From contig OZ022589.1 of assembly GCA_963669155.1 (NCBI GenBank), forward strand, positions 5,834,723-5,898,722: 64,000 nt of DNA, read 5' to 3'. The notes under the pieces were generated by a model. The model searched no databases. It was not told where the DNA came from and saw only the letters and a list, made by a program, of their open reading frames with translations. A program made the position numbers and the translations under genes. Numbering within the stretch: position 1 is the first letter of the stretch; each line of letters begins with the position of its first letter. The stretch comes from Arbacia lixula. Its lineage: Eukaryota > Echinodermata > Echinoidea > Arbacioida > Arbaciidae. Positions 50,437 to 62,660 of this stretch are shown here, piece after piece.

Positions 50437-51933
50437 GTCAGCTAGCTTTTTTACATTTGTCCATTTTGTGTGATTATTGTTTGGACCCCTTTCAAATGAT
50501 TATACTCTTCATATTAATTGTCGTTGTATGTGTTATGCAACTAAATGTGTGTCTTCATTGGTCATCTGTATCCAATTTTATGGAGATTATTGTTGGAATC
50601 AAAATGGCTGAAAGCAGAAGGGAGAGATAGAGATGGGTGGAAGGATGAAGAGAGAGTGTACATGTACATGTATGTGCTTGAAAAAAGAGAGAAAGGGAGA
50701 GAGGGAGACTTAATTTGCTTTGAAAGTATCAATTATACACAGCAATGTGTTGTATAATACATCAAAGCATATAGGCAATATAATTACTATACATCATGTT
50801 AACACATGCTGAGATGTAAGTTTTATTGTGTTATAGACTGTATTCAAACATCCACTATAAGCATTCAGATTCATGTTTGAGTTCAACCACCCCTTCCCCC
50901 AAATAATTTTTTTTTTAAATAAATTGGTAAATAAAGGAAAGGGTTGCTCAGTAGCATCAAAGGGATATGGTGTCGTCATACTTAAAGTCTCTTTTAACCT
51001 CTTCAGAATGAGTACATACACTGCCCAGCTCATTCTATATGCTTTCTTGAACAAACACACAAGGCCAATGGAAAGGGTTGGCATAAGACTGACTGACTTC
51101 TTAATCGTGACGTGATATGTGGGTAAATAAAGACAAGAAATTGTGAAGAGCAGTTCTACGCGTTTGTGGACATGGTACTTGTTCTGTTCAAAAGCTTTCT
51201 ATGCCACTACCACGAAGTGAACAAAGTGTTAGTGGTATTATTCCTATTTGGAAGTATGCGTAGCATTTTGGGTTGCTCAAACAGCCAAAATAGAGGAAAG
51301 TAGGGAAGGTTGGTGAGTGAGGATGAGACAGAGAGAGAGAGAGAGAGAGTGAGAGAAAGAAAGAAAGAAAGAAATATCAAAATGGTGAGAGACTGCAAAG
51401 AAAAAAGAAAGATATGTACAATTAATCCTCTTAAACTGCCATGAAAATGTATGTTGCAATGAATGTAACTGCATTTTCTTTTCTGTCAAACTTCTGACTG
51501 TGTTTAATCAGATATTTAAGATCTTTTGTACTGCTGCCTCATGTATTTTGTACATGTAGTTAAGCCTCGTTGCACATGACTGATTTAGTTGTAGAGACAC
51601 AAATGATGGTTATGTGCAAGTAATTGCCATTCAGAGGGCAGGCCACTTGTAGTGAGACATGCTCAGAATTGAATAGAATGGCTTGATAATGTTTGGTCCA
51701 AGAAACTTAGTTCCTGGTTTCTTGAAGAAAGGTTAAAATCTGTTGAGAAAGGAAAAGAAGGGGGTTTCAGTGTCTTAATATTTTTCCTGCCATACACCCA
51801 AGCACTATGTAGTTCCTACTCCCATTTTTTTGTTTTATAAATCAAATTACCTAAATGTATTAAGGGCTCAAGCCAAGTTGAAATGACAATTTTTTCTTTA
51901 TTGTGTAGATTTCTAGTGTTAATTAAATGCTTT

Positions 51934-52244
51934 TTTTGTCTCGCCTGAACGAAGTTCAGTAGAGACCTACAATCACTTTTCCTGTTAGTCTGTTGGTCTG
52001 TTAGTCTGTTGGTCTGTTAGTCTGTTACAAAAATGTTAAAGTTTTTCTTTAACTTGCTCTCATTTCTTTATTTCTGTATCAATTGTGATCAAACTTGGTA
52101 CAAATGATCCGTGGGTTTTAACCACATGTGTCTCTTCATGAGGCTGATGGGGTCAAAGGTCATCTAGGGGTCAAAAGGTTGGAAAAAAAAAATTTTGAAA
52201 ACAAACTCAGCACTGTTTATCGATTGCGAAATCAGGCGAGACTC
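51934..52244. mobile_element. Short TTTTGTCTCGCCTGA TIR element
   Basis: Left TTTTTGTCTCGCCTGAACGAAG, right AAATCAGGCGAGACTC. Inside is a tandem GTTAGTCTGTTGGTCT microsatellite and a GATCAAACTTGGTAC / GGTCAAAGGTCAT segment of the type found in the larger GTCTCGCC family. No ORF. Confidence 0.82.
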
Positions 52245-54237
52245 GTGGTTCGCGAACCACCCTGTATTAATAGACAAATACCTGTTTTTCAACCTTTATT
52301 AGCTAGGTTTAACAGTTTTTATTTGTTCACAAATGACATGAACAGCAACAACAAAAAAACAACAACACTGTGTAGGAAACAGGAAATTGGTTAAAGGACA
52401 AAAAACTAGGAATTAATGTAATTTGGCATTTAAACCTGTCACACCATTTATGCTGTCATCCGTTGAGGTGTTTGATTTTGATTTTGATTTTGGCCATTTT
52501 CACTCTGCAATGAGTTGTACTACCTTGTTTTTGTTTTTTGTTAAGGTTTCTGTTAATTTGCAGTTAACATGCATGGTGTATATTATACTGGTTCCTTTTG
52601 GTTGCACAGTTATTGCTATGCATGAATAGATCATTCTATACACTCGTCCTAATACTCATCAATTTGCGTGTAGCAGAATTCCGGGGTTGAACAACACAGC
52701 AATTCAATATGTATGACAGATAAAACAAAATTTCAAGGAACCCAAACACAGAATATTTATTGGTATATAAAATGTAAACAAACAAAAATAGTAATAGTAC
52801 ATATTTGATGGATTTTTATCTCTCTGCTGAGACAATGATAGAAAAAGGAATATGAATATTTACAGTATTTAATGCCAGTAACTTTTTGAAAATAACATTA
52901 TGGAAGACACCCTGAATATATGAATTGTTAATAAGCACACATGTTATACATAATTCCAGTGTAATATGTTACCTTAAAACATTCATTTGGTTATACCTCA
53001 AATGAAAGAAACATAAATTTCTCTTCTTATTGTTTGTCTTTCCTCGTGACAAATCAAAATTGCTTACATTGCTTTTGTTCAATGCACTCCGAGTACAAAC
53101 AAAATTGTATAGTTTTCAGACTCAAGCATAGCACCCCAGTTTCCATGATACAATTAATTCTGACTTACATTTAATTGTATGTGAGTTTGAAAGTTTAAAT
53201 ACGATTTTCATTAGCAGAGTCGTAACAAAAGCATGTTTTGCAGACTCAATTGTTTCTTCCCAGGAACCAAGATACAACTATACATGAAATGTAACTCCAG
53301 TGGACCTAATGAGTCTGTTATAAGGGGTTCCACAGTTTCTACGTGTAAGTGCGTAAGAATCTACAAACAGGAAATAAGATCACAAAATTATGCGACACAA
53401 TCTGCAGGCAGAGCGTGTGCCTCTCTTGATTATTATGCACTTGCTTTTAAATACAGAAACAAGTTGCATGTGCACACAATAACCACTATGTGCATGTATT
53501 TGCAGATCTAAATGAATCAATCACAAAAGAGACCCACAAACAATGTGCAGATTTCCAATGCCACATAAAGGGTAAAATGTTTTCCATTGGCTGTATATTA
53601 TACTCAATGAAATGAGAAAAGATGAAGATTTAACATGTTTTTATTTAACATTCCAGGGTATGAATTACCCAGATATCTGGTTCTAGTTTAAAGCTAATGT
53701 TCTTTTACCCCCAACATGTACACTGAACCATATTTCAGAGTGCTACGTGTAGGACATGCAATTTAGATGCGATGATAAGTATTTGCAGACATTGCTTTGC
53801 TCTTCTATAGCTTGTGTCTGTATTTCTGTGCTGGTAAAGATATACAGGTACCCCTACCACATTAAATTCTTATAGGACATGCATGGAGTAGTTACTTTTT
53901 ATTGTAGGAACATTCAGGACATTTAAATCATTCATAATACAATTCATAGGATTCAAATGAGTAACGCAATGTTCACCCAATGTTTTTACTATATGTCTTC
54001 GCTTTCAGCTCTAGACCCATATAATATGGTTACTTCCGGAGCTTCTGCAGTGAACCAAGTAGAGTAATGACAGCAAAACGAGTGTGTCATGATTATTTTC
54101 TTTCAAGTGTTATCCCTTACCCTTTCTCCTCATAACAAGCACAGCCCAATGAATCCAAAATTATGATTTCCTTTGGGCAATGCTAAATTTTGCATTTAGC
54201 ATAAAACAGAAGAATCCTCAATTGTCCGGTTACAGTT

Positions 54238-54412
54238 CGACATTCTGAAGGTTTCTTTCTTCCGAAGGTTCCTTATTGCGAAGGTTCGTAATTCCAAAAC
54301 ACGTAAATTGCCTATACCTCGATGCTCGTTAGTCCGAAACCGAAAAAGGGTTCGTTAATCCGAGCATTTGTTGCGTAACGTTAAGAATAACGAACCTTCG
54401 GAATAACGAGTG
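54238..54412. repeat. CGAAGGTTCGTTATTCC repeat block
   Basis: Several copies of GAAGGTT(C/T)..TT(A/C)TT.CGAAGG in one direction, and its complement (GAATAACGAACCTTCGGAAT) at the right, give an internally repetitive foldback. Confidence 0.65.
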
Positions 54413-55387
54413 CTTCCCAATTATCCAATATCCAATTGTTTGACCAACAAAATACAAACATGAAACTTAAAGAAATATATTATCAGCTTTGTTCGGTATC
54501 CATATTATTACTTTGACCCTTAACCCAATCACCTTCCACTTTCCCTGTTGACATATCATCTAAATACATGTGCATACCTCAAGAGTAAACTTTCAGTGAT
54601 GACTTCAGATGTACCAATTAAATTCATTTGCTTCCAAGACTTTACCAGAATTGCAAATTAGACTATCGTTAGTATTGCAAAGTACAGCGCACCAGTTCTT
54701 GTTTTCATGTGACAAGGTGACAATTAACCTGTATTGTGGACATGCATGTGCTTGCTAACATATATTCAGCATTTTTTTTTTTTCTGCAGGCTTTGTTACA
54801 GTACATTAAGTTTGGAATTTGAAATATTTATGAATACATGCATTTACAGAGAAGTATTGTCATTCTCTATGTTGCCTGGTACAGGTAGCTATACTAATTA
54901 AAAAGAAAAATAGTCACAAAGTAGTGCCCCAAAACATCCATAAATTCGCCAAAGCATAATAAACATACATTGCCAACAGGCAAAATACAATATTATGTGC
55001 CAAAAGACATTGGCTGTTTATCTGAAAATGATATTCAGAATCCTGTCAAAAAATGTTTTGCATGTACCATGCGGTATAGTATGGTACCTGTACATTATTT
55101 AAAGAATAGTACTACGTGTACGTAGTGTTATTTCAGGTACAGGAAGCTGTTAAATATGTATCGAGACTCTGCCTAATGTAATTCCTTCGTTGCTTCATGT
55201 TTATTTGAAATACTTGTTCTACATGTACATGAAATTCCATGTAACTGTACTTCTAAATCTATACGTCACTTATACGGTGATGCCTCTTCAATTCTACAGG
55301 TAGATGTGTATACTACATGCATGTAGGTAGTCCAATGACATGCACAGTCAAACCTGTTGCAAGACTATCAGTCCATACACCATACAC

Positions 55388-55393
55388 TTTATT
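55388..55393 (-). terminator. Candidate polyadenylation signal of the TRIM gene
   Basis: AATAAA on the minus strand, about 170 bases after the stop codon. Nearest good hexamer downstream of the CDS; other sites further on cannot be excluded. Confidence 0.5.
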
Positions 55394-55563
55394 TTGTTAG
55401 CCTTGTGCTGGCCTCTGACATGGAAAAGTTCAACTGCACAGGATATCAACAATGCACAGCAGCAGTTTTGCACCAGTCATATTTCAGCAGTGTAACAACT
55501 TCTTAATACAACTCTCTATGTTGGTAGCACCATAATCTTCAGACATTCCATCTTTAGAAACTC

Positions 55564-58209
55564 TTACCCTACAACCTCAAATTCATCATCCCCTACGAGA
55601 ACTGTGGGTGGGAGAGGGGCTTTGGGTATCCTGGAACCATAGTAGGCATACCTGTACTTCCTGAGGCATCCCCTCTTGCGGTCCAGTTTGATGAAGCACC
55701 CATCAGGAGTAACTCCGAGGTGCTCTAGGAACCCAACAATCCCGTGGACATGGACTGTCCTGATGATGTTGCCGCTAGCTCGGCTGATGACGTACACGGC
55801 TTGCGACAGCTTCTCTTCGTGGATGAGGATGCAACCATCAGGCGTGCAGTCCACAGACCCAACCTGGTTAAAGGTCTCTGGCAGGGAGATCCTGCGTTTG
55901 AAGTCTCCTTTCCACGTCAGGTTGAGGATGGCTCCGCCCTTCTTGGTGCTGATGTAGATGTTGTCTCTGGCATCAAGACTCATGGAGACAGGGTAACCCA
56001 ACTGCAGGGCATGGTTGGAGCCTCCGACAGTTGTCTGGAGGAGTCCTGCTGAGTTGTATACCAGGACTGAGCTGCTGAGGCATTCCAGGATCAGCGTCTC
56101 ATCCGCTGATGTAACCGCAATGGACACTGGATTGACAACTTGCGGTGTGTCGAAGAAACGGATCTGTTTCCCTTTCTGCGTGTAAAAAATCATGGATTGC
56201 CTGTAGGGAAACAGTAAGGCAAGATTGTCTTTTCTATCTTTGGTTATCAACGCATCGCCTTTGTATGGTGTCTTCATCTTGGAGAAGCATTCCCCATGAC
56301 CCGTAAAGCCCAGCACTCGTTCATTCTCGATGGTGTCTGCCAGGAAGATCTTGCCCATGTTGGTCACCGTCATCCCAGAGATGTTTTCAAGGAAGAACGG
56401 CTTCCTGTCTAACTGGCAATTGATGATTCGGTGGATTGGCACTGTGACAGGGGAACATTTGAGTGGGACGTTGTTCAAGCTAATGGCGACTTTGTGATCC
56501 CCAATGTTCTTTGGACGGAAGACAATACCATGGAAGCCATATGGGTAAAAATAGATATCAGTCTTCAGCTGCTCATTTTGAGAATCAAGAACCCTGGCCT
56601 TGAACTTCAGATCTTTGGATACTGCTTGTCTCTTTCCCTCACTGTCACTTGCATAAATTTCAACCATGCATTCTTCATCAGTATTCTCACCCTTGATATC
56701 AGTGCACAAAGCCAGCACAGGTACCTTGATGGGTTCTTCCCTGATTGGTTCGTGGCAGGCTTCAACATGCAACATGTGATCACCAGAGTCAAAAGGAATG
56801 TACCGGATGTCATAGGATCCATCCATGTTGTCTACCACTGTGCATTCAACATTTTTCCCAGAAGGTGATGTCATCACTACGGACAGCATAGCGCCACCGT
56901 GTGTGCTGCGGTCTCCTTGTAAGTTGGTCATCTCAAGCCCAACGATACTCTCCTGGTGGACAAAGGACTCCTCAAGATTGACAACAGTTAGAAATGGCAC
57001 CACATCGCTTTGGATGACCTTACCCAGATCCTTCACAGCGATGTTGAAATAGGTCAGGGCATCATTGTTGGTAGAACTGAACTCAACGCAGCTGTTTGCC
57101 AATGGAAGGGGATAAAAAGTGCCTTCTGCATATTCCTTGAAGAAATGTTCTAACTTCGTCTGGACCCTTGCTATGGACACCTTACTGTTGCTCTTGTTGT
57201 TTGTCCCATTGGCACCATCAGTCATGACGGCAATGTGCGCTAACATCGTCTTTGCATCGTCCTTTTGCTGCTTGAGACCTTTCTGCATCTGTCTGTGTGC
57301 GTTGGATACAGCCAGCAGAAGAGCTTCCTCTCTCTCCTGCAATGCCTTGCGGCACTGCGAGAACATGTCCTTGATCCTGTGGGTGGCCTCCTCAGCATTG
57401 CAGGTCAGTTTACTCGCGACCTGATCAATGTTCTCAAGGAGCTTCTCTAGGATATGGGTCTGCTTCTCACTCATGATGATCAGCTTCTGCAGTTCAACTT
57501 TAAGCTGTTCTACAATGGAGGACAAGTCCGATATGTTATGCTTGTCGGTGTTGTGGCCACTGTTATGGCACGATAAACAAATGGGGATGTTGCAATCCTC
57601 CCCGCTGCAATATAGAGTCAGAGCTTGCCCCTGGTGGACAACACAGAAGTGCTGCTGGTGTTCAAAAGTGTCCCAGTCCTTGTCGGAGAGGTCGTCAACG
57701 TTCTGGAAGTGCTGGTGTGAGTATCCAACGGTGTATTGGTGTCTTATGAGGCACTCCTTACACAGAAACCGCATGCAATTTGAGCAGCAGGCAACAGCAG
57801 TCTTGGTCAGGGCTTCACAGCCCTCACAGAGCTTGACGATACCACCAGTGTACCCCAAGTACTCCGACAGGTAGTCCGCATGAAAGTCTGGGCAAATGCT
57901 CTCCAAGTCCAGGACCTGCTCTTGGGACGGCACTTGCTGGTGGCACAGAGGGCAGACAAAGCAGATGCCTTCCTTGCTTCCTCGTCTGGGTCCGGGAGAC
58001 TTCGCTGCTTCTAAACAGGTTTGGCAGATGGAGTGCAGGCAGGGCAGGAGAGTTGGTGTCTCGATGGACGTCCGGAAGGGCTGCCTACACCCGGCGCAAA
58101 CCAGGTGCTTCTTGATGAACTCCTCTATGTGGGTTGGTTTGTGTTGGTCACCTTGAGGGAAGAACTGTTCAGCTGCTGTGTGGTCGAGCCCATCAGAACC
58201 AGCATCCAT
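55564..58209 (-). CDS. TRIM protein with RING, two B-boxes, coiled coil, two filamin-like domains and NHL-like propeller
   Basis: 881 aa in one exon; a probable E3 ubiquitin ligase. RING (C38, C41, C57, H59, C62, C65, C86, C89): VCAGC, LPCLHSICQTC, CPLC. B-box 1-like zinc site: residues 128-157 (C128, C131, C145, C150, C153, H157). B-box 2: about 189-224 (FCVVH, LYCSGEDC, CLSC, H219, H224). Coiled coil: about 228-325. Two filamin/Ig-like domains: about 408-498 (DNMDGSYDIRYIPFDSGDHM) and 500-593 (ending SLNNVPLKCSPV). NHL-like beta-propeller: about 607-845, with weak repeats such as DARDNIYIS and TPDGCILI. An in-frame TAG two codons before the ATG (58213-58215) fixes the start, and GAGATGG is a fair context. 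This order resembles the TRIM2/3/45/71 group, but the second filamin unit and degenerate NHL repeats prevent naming an orthologue. Single-exon coding is common in expanded invertebrate TRIM families. Confidence 0.94.
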   Translation of the reverse strand: MDAGSDGLDHTAAEQFFPQGDQHKPTHIEEFIKKHLVCAGCRQPFRTSIETPTLLPCLHSICQTCLEAAKSPGPRRGSKEGICFVCPLCHQQVPSQEQVLDLESICPDFHADYLSEYLGYTGGIVKLCEGCEALTKTAVACCSNCMRFLCKECLIRHQYTVGYSHQHFQNVDDLSDKDWDTFEHQQHFCVVHQGQALTLYCSGEDCNIPICLSCHNSGHNTDKHNISDLSSIVEQLKVELQKLIIMSEKQTHILEKLLENIDQVASKLTCNAEEATHRIKDMFSQCRKALQEREEALLLAVSNAHRQMQKGLKQQKDDAKTMLAHIAVMTDGANGTNNKSNSKVSIARVQTKLEHFFKEYAEGTFYPLPLANSCVEFSSTNNDALTYFNIAVKDLGKVIQSDVVPFLTVVNLEESFVHQESIVGLEMTNLQGDRSTHGGAMLSVVMTSPSGKNVECTVVDNMDGSYDIRYIPFDSGDHMLHVEACHEPIREEPIKVPVLALCTDIKGENTDEECMVEIYASDSEGKRQAVSKDLKFKARVLDSQNEQLKTDIYFYPYGFHGIVFRPKNIGDHKVAISLNNVPLKCSPVTVPIHRIINCQLDRKPFFLENISGMTVTNMGKIFLADTIENERVLGFTGHGECFSKMKTPYKGDALITKDRKDNLALLFPYRQSMIFYTQKGKQIRFFDTPQVVNPVSIAVTSADETLILECLSSSVLVYNSAGLLQTTVGGSNHALQLGYPVSMSLDARDNIYISTKKGGAILNLTWKGDFKRRISLPETFNQVGSVDCTPDGCILIHEEKLSQAVYVISRASGNIIRTVHVHGIVGFLEHLGVTPDGCFIKLDRKRGCLRKYRYAYYGSRIPKAPLPPTVLVGDDEFEVVG

Positions 58210-58269
58210 CTCCTAACCTTCTACCTCAGCCATAGTGATGGTGTGTAGCACGGTCATGTATGCCAAACT
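58210..58269 (-). promoter_or_regulatory. Probable 5' UTR and splice acceptor of the TRIM gene
   Basis: On the minus strand a pyrimidine-rich stretch runs into ctacag (AG at 58269-58268), then about 58 bases lead to the start codon. This suggests a 5' UTR intron with the whole CDS in the second exon. The leader contains two in-frame short ATG starts (58257 area and 58230 area) that stop just before the main ATG. Confidence 0.5.
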
Positions 58270-59157
58270 GTAGATGATAGAAAGTGGAAAAATGGCACAA
58301 TTAGTAAGCAGTATTGAGAGAGTTGGAGAAAGGAGGTGTACAGTGTAGATATTTGAGATCAACCCTGCATTGATATGACCAAAAATGATTGGCAAATCAT
58401 TCTTGTATCGTATATGTGTACCTTGTGAACCTTACTAGCCTCATTAGTTACTAAACTGTGCATGTGCTACGATATAGATAATGCATATGAAATGGAACCA
58501 CGAAATGCAGGAAATGCACGAAATATAGCTTAAAAACTCACAATCGGTTGATGAATCCATACACATGTCAATCTGCTGGACCTTGCCTACACACTACATG
58601 TAAATTGGGTAGAGTGAAACTGCAACTCAGTCACATGCTACCACTGCCCTACAACTACTCATCAAATTGAAAGCGATCTAGATGGATTAGGTTATGCTGG
58701 TATAGTGGTCTGTGTGCTACGGGCATGTGACTGTTTCATCAACTTATGCAGGTAGGATTTTGATGGGTGTGTGTTCCAGGCTTACCCCAATGATGCTTCT
58801 ATTATATAGACATAAAATATTTCTGGCAACAGAACTTCTCTTGAAATACCTGTAATACATGTTTCCCTAAGGTGACATGGATTATTTTACTATAGGAGTA
58901 GACATGCAAATTGAAGTGCTGGTATGATCTTTACCTCATTAGGCAGGTAGCCTACATGAAGCTGCCACAATCCTACAATAATTTTATGAATGTATTTGAA
59001 ATGAACATGCTTTGATTCTGTTCAGCATACATTGCGAGACAAACGGTTATCACTAGCCAATTTTCCGCAATGAGTAACATATTTAGCAACATTTTTTTTG
59101 GAATTCAAAATATTGTTGGACTAGGTAGCCTTGCGTATCTGTACTGAAAATGAGAGC

Positions 59158-59340
59158 TTATTTGCTTAGATATGCCCAATTATTGTAAATGATTTTAAAT
59201 GATTATATACGTGACGTAATTATGCCCCCCCCCCCCCATAAATGCTCTCTTATTTGCTAAGATATGCCCAATTATTGTAAATGATTATGTGATGTCATAT
59301 ATGCCCCCCCCCCCCCCACCCCCATACATCTTTGAGTATA
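59158..59340. repeat. ~92-bp tandem duplication with poly-C
   Basis: TTATTTGCT(T)AGATATGCCC, then AATTATTGTAAATGATT, occurs at 59158 and 59250. Each copy ends in ATGCCCCCCCC. Confidence 0.82.
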
Positions 59341-61296
59341 AAGTTCCCTTTTATGTTCCATCATATCTAACATTTAATGAATTATATTCAATTTGCGGTA
59401 TATTCTAATCGAAAAAGTTAATCCAAGCTGCCAAATCTAAGCTCACTTAACTGTACCCCCCCCCCCTCCCTAAGAAAAATAAATAAAACAGAGCAATAGA
59501 CACCTGCATCCATGTACACAAGTTTTGACATTTGCTTTCTGTCACAAACATTGTCAATATTCATGTATACTCAGATAGTAGATAAGACTACACTCACTCC
59601 CTTTGTATGACTATCAAAGCACAGCACTATGCATACACATTGATCATACCTTGGTAATTAACATATCCTGATCATATACTAAAGACAGTCCTATCCATTG
59701 AAGCGTGTTATGTCAACATGGTTGTTGACACTGTTTCTAGATACCATCTGGTGGAAACTGATGTTGACACTGTGTGCTGTACTAGCTAGTTAAATCCAAA
59801 AGTGTACATTGTACACTTTTTAGATTTCACTCAGCTTCATTATGTATTTTGATGCATTGAATTATATGAACTAACTGATTGAATATAATATTGTGCGCTT
59901 TTCATGATTGTCAAGAGTTCTGTAGGAATTATACTGTAGTACAAGAGAGTGTCTTTTTTAATTAAGGTTGAATTATCTTAAATTTCTGGTATAACTTGAT
60001 TTCTTATTGCAAAACATGGGTATCTACTGGGGATATCACAATTATACTATAGTTATATGGATTATATACTGTGATTTTATGTGCCTTTTCTGGGAAGTCA
60101 TATTGCAGATACATGTGATAGCAGATAGTCAGAGATATTATAGATCTTAATTGTCAGTATTGATTCAACATGGTAAATTATCATAATGCACAAACTATAT
60201 GTAGATGATAGAAGTCCCATGTGCAATCTGTGGTAGTAGCAAAAAATAATTGTGTGGAAATGTCAGTGTATATACATGTAGCATTCACGAAGTACCCCTT
60301 TCTAAAGTATGCCAGGTATTCAACTTGCGCATGAACATTTTAATCTGGTATTGTTTGTATGGCATTCTAAAAACATGCACTTTAATCGCCTCACTGAATA
60401 TACAAAAATAGTGCTCATGCAGTGCATATATCATTTATCAAAATATGGTAGGCACATGTAAGCAGACTGTGTATAGTATTACATACATGTACTAGTGTAT
60501 CCTGCACTGTACTTTACTTTATGTGGTACAATGACAGATGGTGTGCATGTATTTGCAGCTGTCCAATATTGTTGCTAATTAAGGGAAATAGTAAAGTTGC
60601 ATATTATGCAGATATTCATAAGGAAATATCAATTGTATTTGTCTATACTCAGAGCAGTTTAGATTACAAGTGAATAGACATTTTAAAATTGAACAAAAAG
60701 TATTCAGGTTACTTTCAGTACAGTGTCAATTGAACTGGAGTGCTTACACAATCTATATTTAACTTCCTTTGTGCGGAAAGATAATATTCTTCAGTATCCT
60801 CCTGCTACCCATTCAACAGTCATATGATTGAAACTATCTATCATTTAAAGGTAAAGATACAGCATAGGGTAACCAAGTTGTTGTTTTACTTCATCATTTT
60901 CAGCTTAACTTAGAGATATATTTAAGCATAATTTTGCTTGTACATTAATCATTCTTCGACTTAAACAAAAAGGAATTAAATGATCAATGACACCAATAGT
61001 TATAATACGTTTTTATGGAAGACAGCTATAGGTCTAGCTGTGATATTTATATAACAGTGTAGCATAAAAATATTTTGAATGTGATGTTAAATGTTCTTGA
61101 AAATACAGTGAGTGATAGTTGTTTCTTATATAGCACCAAAAAAAAAAAAAACAGAGCATAGCCAGACACATTGGTAGTGGTACAGTATGCATGCTTTTGA
61201 GCAAGTTCACATGAGTGGAAGGCATGGTTATATGATGCTGATACTACAGTGTACATGAACATATAAAGAGAGCTCATAAAGTGTGCCTTTACTTCA

Positions 61297-61540
61297 AGTA
61301 CGTTGAAATATATCCCATTATATTATATAACGACTGAGTGAGTATACATGCTCATTACGTAAAGTTATCTTCTTGTAAAGTGTGTGCAAGTATTAAATGA
61401 AAAATGTAAAGCCTCACCAAAGTACGTTGAAGTATATATCCCATTATAACGACTGAGTGCGTATGCATGCTCATTACGTAAAGTTATTTTCTTGTAAAGT
61501 GTGTGCAAGTATTAAATGAAAATAGAGCCTCACCATATGC
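61297..61540. repeat. 124-bp tandem duplication
   Basis: AGTACGTTGAAATATATCCC begins at 61297 and again at 61421. The copies agree through TAAAGTGTGTGCAAGTATTA and AGCCTCACCA. The first has an extra TTATATTA. Confidence 0.9.
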
Positions 61541-62234
61541 TTGACGTGGAGTATCTGTGATTTAGGCTGACTGTTGCAGGTTGAGAGAGAAATTTCTACC
61601 ACCGCTACCACCTACTTAACTATAGCTCTTGACTGCAAACTTTCAACTGCACACGCACTCAGGGCACAGGATCAGTGTTAAGTATACCTAATGCATCGCC
61701 TGTGCGCAAAGGAGGGTTGGGTTTCCTCAGTGCAGTGGTGGTAGTGCTATGGTATTATATGCGCACACACAAGGGCTGATCGGCGGGCTTGTTGTAATCA
61801 TTATTGTCGCTGGGCAATCAACCTGTTCAGGGAAGCATTTAGGCTGTTTGTGCAGCCATGCAAGGCAAGGAGCTATTCAGGGTTGAGTGCTATTCAGCCA
61901 TCATTGGAGAATGAGCTCAGGGTCATAATAAGACATTCCCCCTATATGTAAATGCATATAGCTGAAGTAAGATATTTTTTCATTCACACATAAAATCAGT
62001 CATTCATTTTTAATAGGTGGGACAGACTGTGTGAATCTGTAATCAGTTGTTGATAGTCAGACAAACCTGGGGCAACCTTTGGAGTTATTGTTCATATGAC
62101 ATATTGTTTGAACAACCTGCATAAAATTTGCGTACATAACAAAAATGGTCTTTAGGAAGTGGGCCAGGCTTAGCATTTAAAAAGAGAGAACCTTGGGAGA
62201 GGTGCTATTTTTGAAAGTTTTTCTTACATCATCT

Positions 62235-62660
62235 GGGTTATAATCTTTCTTGAAGGACTTTCACCATTGTCTTCTGTATATAGTTCAGAGGGAATTAAAG
62301 GTTGTGTACATATATCCCTTTCACACAAGTCATGAAACTTTTCATGCATTTCCAACTAACAAATCTCCCTGTAGAAGTACTTCAAGAAGCTCTTTTATCA
62401 GGAAGTGGAACATATAGGATTGAAGAACAGAGGAATTTTATGGGGGGTGGGGAGGGGCTGGTTTTATTGCCTTGGTTCTTTTGTAAATGGAATCTTTCAT
62501 GAAGGATTTTTCCAGATGGACTTCTGAAATGGTTCAGAGAGGTAGCCCTTTTACAAAAGTCACGAAACTTGGCATGGATCACCAACTAGTATGAGAAATG
62601 CCCTAAAAATAAAAAGTAACAAATCTCACCATAATCGCTTCCAGAAGCTTTAAAGGAAGA
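62235..62660. repeat. Diverged ~245-bp direct repeat
   Basis: AATCTTTCTTGAAGGACTTT ... CACAAGTCATGAAACTTTTCATGCAT ... AACAAATCTCCC is echoed by AATCTTTCATGAAGGATTTT ... AAAAGTCACGAAACTTGGCATGGAT ... AACAAATCTCACC at an offset of about 245. Confidence 0.72.

Larger units (their letters stand above)
50437..55387 (+). other. Non-coding DNA between the last dynein exon and the TRIM gene
   Basis: No dynein-like frame follows W29. Contents seen: GA-rich tracts at 51325-51375, a start-like relic of a 'CCACTACCACGAAGTG' repeat at 51197-51240, a TIR element at 51934-52244, and a TTCGTTATTCCGAAGG-rich repeat at 54238-54412. AT-rich elsewhere. Confidence 0.6.

Noticed and set aside
48809-48994. Plus-strand frame with a repeated pattern in the GTCTCGCC element
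   Set aside because: The array unit of ~157 bases is not a multiple of three, so the frame breaks at each unit; no coding signal.
56431-57874. Several plus-strand frames of 71-148 codons under the TRIM gene
   Set aside because: Antisense shadows of the long TRIM coding frame; cysteine- and tryptophan-rich compositions match reverse-complemented TRIM codons.
62302-62502. 66-codon plus-strand frame with VEVLQEALLSGSGTYR
   Set aside because: It lies in a diverged direct repeat whose second copy is not open, and it does not match the dynein exon expected after W29.
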